Shown: positions 44,815 to 47,337 of the stretch, piece after piece
Position numbering within the stretch: position 1 is the stretch's first letter
Layout of the letters: each line of letters begins with the position of its first letter
Origin: Methanolobus sp.
GTDB taxonomy: Archaea; Halobacteriota; Methanosarcinia; Methanosarcinales; Methanosarcinaceae
Reading direction: 5' to 3'
NCBI GenBank assembly: GCA_030154025.1
Contig: JASKKT010000014.1
Location: 1-47,337, forward strand
Length of the DNA stretch: 47,337 nucleotides
The notes under the pieces: generated by a model
Told to the model about the DNA's origin: nothing
The model's database searches: none
The model's input: only the letters and a program-made list of their open reading frames with translations
Made by a program: the position numbers and the translations under genes

Positions 44815-45831
44815 ATGACTGAAATGACCCCGCAGACCCTGCACATAAGTGGTTATGGGAAGAAGCTGAAGAAGCATAATGAAATGCTGGCCGTCGAGTG
44901 GAATGAGGAGGATGAGAAAAAGTCCTTACTGCTGACCCCTTCAACACTCGAACACCTCATTATATCGGGTGAGCACATGATCAGCACGGGTGCCATGCGT
45001 TTGATAGTAGATAATGATATTGCACTGTCTTTGCTCGATTGGTTCGGAAATCCTGTAGGCTATCTTTTTTCCCATGAACAGGGGAGACAGCTTGATACTT
45101 GGGAGAAGCAGCTGATGCTTGATCCTGCCCATGCCGCCGGTATTGCCAGAAGCATTTGTATCGCTGCAGCTGAAAACAAGATATCTGTCTTATTGTCCTT
45201 GCAAAAGAGAAGAGATGTGAACTTTCATGAGCAAATCAGGCAGATGAAGGACGCCATAGCAATTATGAGTGAGATCGAGGATGTCCCTGTACTGATGGGA
45301 CATGAAGGACGGGTTTCTAATGCTTACTTTAGCGCTTTGAAGGAAGTAATACCCGATTATCTCCAATTTGCCGGCAGGATCAAACATCCTTCGCCTGATC
45401 CTGTGAATGTGATGCTAAGTTATGGTTATGGCATTCTGTACTCAAAGATACGCTTTGCTTTGATGAAGACAAATCTGAATCCATACTATGGAGTTCTTCA
45501 TTCTAGATACAGAAAGCAGGAGGCTCTTGTGTATGACCTTATTGAGGAGTTCCGCCAAGCTGTTGTGGATAAAACGATACTCACAATGATAGGAAGAAAG
45601 CAGGTGAGTATAAAAGATTTCTCCATGGAAGGCAATCTATGCGTGATGCAAGATGATCTCAAGAAGGAATTTTCCACTGCTGTGCTTTCGCGTCTTGCCG
45701 GTAACACCCAATATGAATGTGCTGACGTAGAAATCAATGAGATCATACAGAGACAGGCTGTGGCACTCAGGAATGCGATCGTAAACGGTACTCCATATAA
45801 GGCTTACAAGTACCAGTGGCGCAGGAGTTAA
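44815..45831 (+). CDS. cas1: Cas1 integrase
   Basis: A 338-residue Cas1, the integrase that inserts new spacers. The metal-binding residues are E164 ([11 protein letters not shown]), H229 ([19 protein letters not shown]) and D241 or E244 in the following helix. The N-terminal beta domain is normal. The ATG at 44815, two bases after the previous stop, gives the expected N-terminus; a longer frame would overlap the RNase gene. cas2 follows after 5 nt. No cas4 or reverse transcriptase gene is present. Confidence 0.96.
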   Translation: MTEMTPQTLHISGYGKKLKKHNEMLAVEWNEEDEKKSLLLTPSTLEHLIISGEHMISTGAMRLIVDNDIALSLLDWFGNPVGYLFSHEQGRQLDTWEKQLMLDPAHAAGIARSICIAAAENKISVLLSLQKRRDVNFHEQIRQMKDAIAIMSEIEDVPVLMGHEGRVSNAYFSALKEVIPDYLQFAGRIKHPSPDPVNVMLSYGYGILYSKIRFALMKTNLNPYYGVLHSRYRKQEALVYDLIEEFRQAVVDKTILTMIGRKQVSIKDFSMEGNLCVMQDDLKKEFSTAVLSRLAGNTQYECADVEINEIIQRQAVALRNAIVNGTPYKAYKYQWRRS

Positions 45832-45836
45832 GGCGG

Positions 45837-46126
45837 GTGAAAGTATCGACAAAAAGTATCTGATCGTTGCATATGATATAACTGATAATCGCCTGAGGAA
45901 CAGTATTGCAGAACTGCTGATGTATCACGGGCTTGTGCGTATACAGTATAGTGTTTTTGCTGGCGATATCCTTGAAAATGATATAAATAAGCTATCAAAA
46001 GCCCTCTTTGATATGGATCTTGAAGATGAGGATAATATTACAGTTTTCACGGTGTGTCCTAAATGTCAGACTTTGGTTAAATCCGTTAAACCTCTTCCTC
46101 AGTCTATAAAGCACTTGAGCATATAA
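45837..46126 (+). CDS. cas2: Cas2, apparent -1 frameshift near the N-terminus
   Basis: From 45854 to the TAA at 46126 the frame encodes a good Cas2 ([22 protein letters not shown], then QYSVFAG), but no ATG, GTG or TTG lies in that frame before 45920. GTG at 45837 has AGGAG nine bases upstream and encodes MKVSTK in another frame that stops at 45861. One extra A in the run at 45851-45855 would join the two into a protein of about 96 residues starting [14 protein letters not shown]. The sequence may contain an error, a real mutation or a slippage site. Cas2 forms the integrase complex with Cas1. Confidence 0.8.
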
Positions 46127-46431
46127 ATAAAATTACCATTTTGTGGACACATGTTTATAAAAGCTATTGCAAAAAGTAAATGTTCCCGGAAATTTAGCTC
46201 AAGATCGCACTAAAATATAAGATTTAGATAGCAGTACAGCATCAAACCTTAGTAATAAAGGCGATAGGCATTATTTTACTGTTCAGCAAACATTTTAGAT
46301 TACAAATTCTACAGATATTGATTGGGACGATGTTTATAAACTATCTCCTGAAAGTTAGATGTTCCCAAAAAGAGTCTGAAATAAAGGCTTAAAATGTCAG
46401 CAAAATCAATTTAAAGGTAAAAAGATATAGT
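46127..46431 (+). promoter_or_regulatory. CRISPR leader with duplicated promoter motif
   Basis: No gene fits in these 305 nt. Two promoter-like copies are seen. In each TTTATAAA is followed 26 nt later by ATGTTCCC: TATA at 46154-46161 with ATGTTCCC at 46180-46187, and TATA at 46333-46340 with ATGTTCCC at 46359-46366. Weaker identity covers GGAC before each TATA and AAAGT between. The second copy puts a start site near 46359, about 73 nt before the first repeat, and should drive the array. The first lies 28 nt after cas2; what it transcribes is unclear. Confidence 0.75.
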
Positions 46432-47337
46432 GTTGAGAATAAGACCCGTGAAAATAGGGTATGGTAACACCATAAGCGCAGGATATCATTTTTTTGTTGT
46501 TCACTGAAGTTGAGAATAAGACCCGTGAAAATAGGGTATGGTAACGCACTCTCGCCATGAGCTAGTGGTCTGCAGGTTGTTCGTTGAGAATAAGACCCGT
46601 GAAAATAGGGTATGGTAACTCTAATGTAGCCCAAGAAAAATATAGAATTTATATTGTTGAGAATAAGACCCGTGAAAATAGGGTATGGTAACACCATTCC
46701 TTCGTTAATCATTTCTTCTGCAATCTCTGTTGAGAATAAGACCCGTGAAAATAGGGTATGGTAACTCGTTAATACTGCTTCCTGTGGAGTTGGAAGTATT
46801 GATTTGTTGAGAATAAGACCCGTGAAAATAGGGTATGGTAACTCATCAATATCATCAGGTGCAGCCTCATACATCATTTCATGTTGAGAATAAGACCCGT
46901 GAAAATAGGGTATGGTAACTTCATATAGTCGGTATTGTTAAGTTTTGCTACATAGTTGAGAATAAGACCCGTGAAAATAGGGTATGGTAACATATCCACC
47001 CCAGCCGGAGTCCAATCGCACCCAGAGTTGAGAATAAGACCCGTGAAAATAGGGTATGGTAACAATAAAACCGTATTATTGTTGATCGCTCCTAATAGTT
47101 GAGAATAAGACCCGTGAAAATAGGGTATGGTAACCCTTCTACTATGTATCCAGTGGTTATTATAATATGTTGAGAATAAGACCCGTGAAAATAGGGTATG
47201 GTAACTACTAATGCCCTTTCCGGTTCTTGCGTGGGTTTCCGTTGAGAATAAGACCCGTGAAAATAGGGTATGGTAACAGTCTGTCAAGGATCTCTTTGGT
47301 TGTGTAGATGTGTTGAGAATAAGACCCGTGAAAATAG
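46432..47337 (+). CRISPR. CRISPR array, 12 complete repeats plus one cut by the window edge
   Basis: The repeat is 37 nt, begins GTTGAGAATAAGACC and ends AATAGGGTATGGTAAC, and every full copy is identical. Repeats start at 46432, 46509, 46583, 46656, 46729, 46806, 46883, 46955, 47027, 47098, 47169, 47241 and 47312 (last incomplete). The twelve spacers are 40, 37, 36, 36, 40, 40, 35, 35, 34, 34, 35 and 34 nt, all different. ACCC and GGGT inside the repeat can pair around a 9-nt loop. The leader is on the left, so crRNA is read rightwards; ATGGTAAC would be an 8-nt 5' tag if Cas6 cuts at the usual place. The array continues past the window. Confidence 0.99.

Noticed and set aside
45920-46126. 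A 68-codon frame taken alone as a short gene.
   Set aside because: It is only the C-terminal two thirds of cas2; the conserved first strand YLIVAYDI is encoded directly upstream in the same frame.
46188-46330. Possible decayed repeat between the two leader promoter copies.
   Set aside because: No stretch resembling the 37-nt repeat could be found there by eye.
46389-47287. Two long open frames on the minus strand with a repeating peptide (YHTLFSRVLFST or LPYPIFTGLILN).
   Set aside because: They are the CRISPR repeat read backwards; all three reverse frames of the repeat happen to lack stops.

Overview
The window is from a methanogenic archaeon of the order Methanosarcinales, most likely family Methanosarcinaceae; the genus cannot be fixed from the sequence. 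The signs are a complete F420H2 dehydrogenase operon (fpoABCDHIJJKLMNO), methanofuran and coenzyme F420 biosynthesis genes, archaeal TATA-box promoters, and a bacterial-type grpE-dnaK-dnaJ cluster of the sort known in Methanosarcina relatives.

Positions 1-30405 are mostly chromosomal housekeeping. On the minus strand lie tRNA-Ala(CGC), aEF-1beta with a 55-residue zinc-ribbon protein, and a methanofuran operon mfnD-mfnF-mfnE with 4-nt overlaps. On the plus strand follow a four-helix membrane protein, grpE, dnaK, dnaJ and the potassium uptake pair trkA-trkH. A minus-strand block (10629-17567) holds a geranylgeranyl-reductase-like flavoprotein with its own 2[4Fe-4S] ferredoxin, then cofC, two cofH paralogues and cofG, then a phytoene-desaturase-like flavoprotein with a second small ferredoxin. 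An Lrp/AsnC regulator and two small proteins precede the fpo operon (19622-29823), which encodes the membrane and connecting modules that pass electrons from F420H2 to methanophenazine while pumping protons.

Positions 29824-32499 are a boundary zone. It contains a 33-nt palindrome, an intact DUF2795 gene, a decayed second DUF2795 gene cut at a TA by an IS630 transposase fragment, and a complete IS4-family element with 22-bp terminal inverted repeats. The right end of that element abuts the TATA box of the next operon.

Positions 32500-47337 are a type III CRISPR-Cas locus. Fourteen tightly packed genes run cas6, cas10 (HD nuclease and GGDD cyclase both intact), four genes with RAMP-like folds including a tandem Cas7-Cas7 fusion and a Csx10-like protein, two small helical proteins, four ancillary genes, cas1 and cas2. 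The ancillary genes encode a stand-alone CARF protein, a PIN-domain nuclease, a RecB-like PD-(D/E)XK protein and a CARF-HEPN Csm6-like RNase. The array follows: 12 full repeats of 37 nt and one cut by the window edge. The gene set is closest to subtype III-D but does not match a textbook operon. The CARF plus PIN pair, the RecB-like protein and the Cas7 fusion are the best candidates for something undescribed. cas2 is readable only with a -1 frameshift in an A5 run. The leader contains two copies of the same promoter motif at identical internal spacing.
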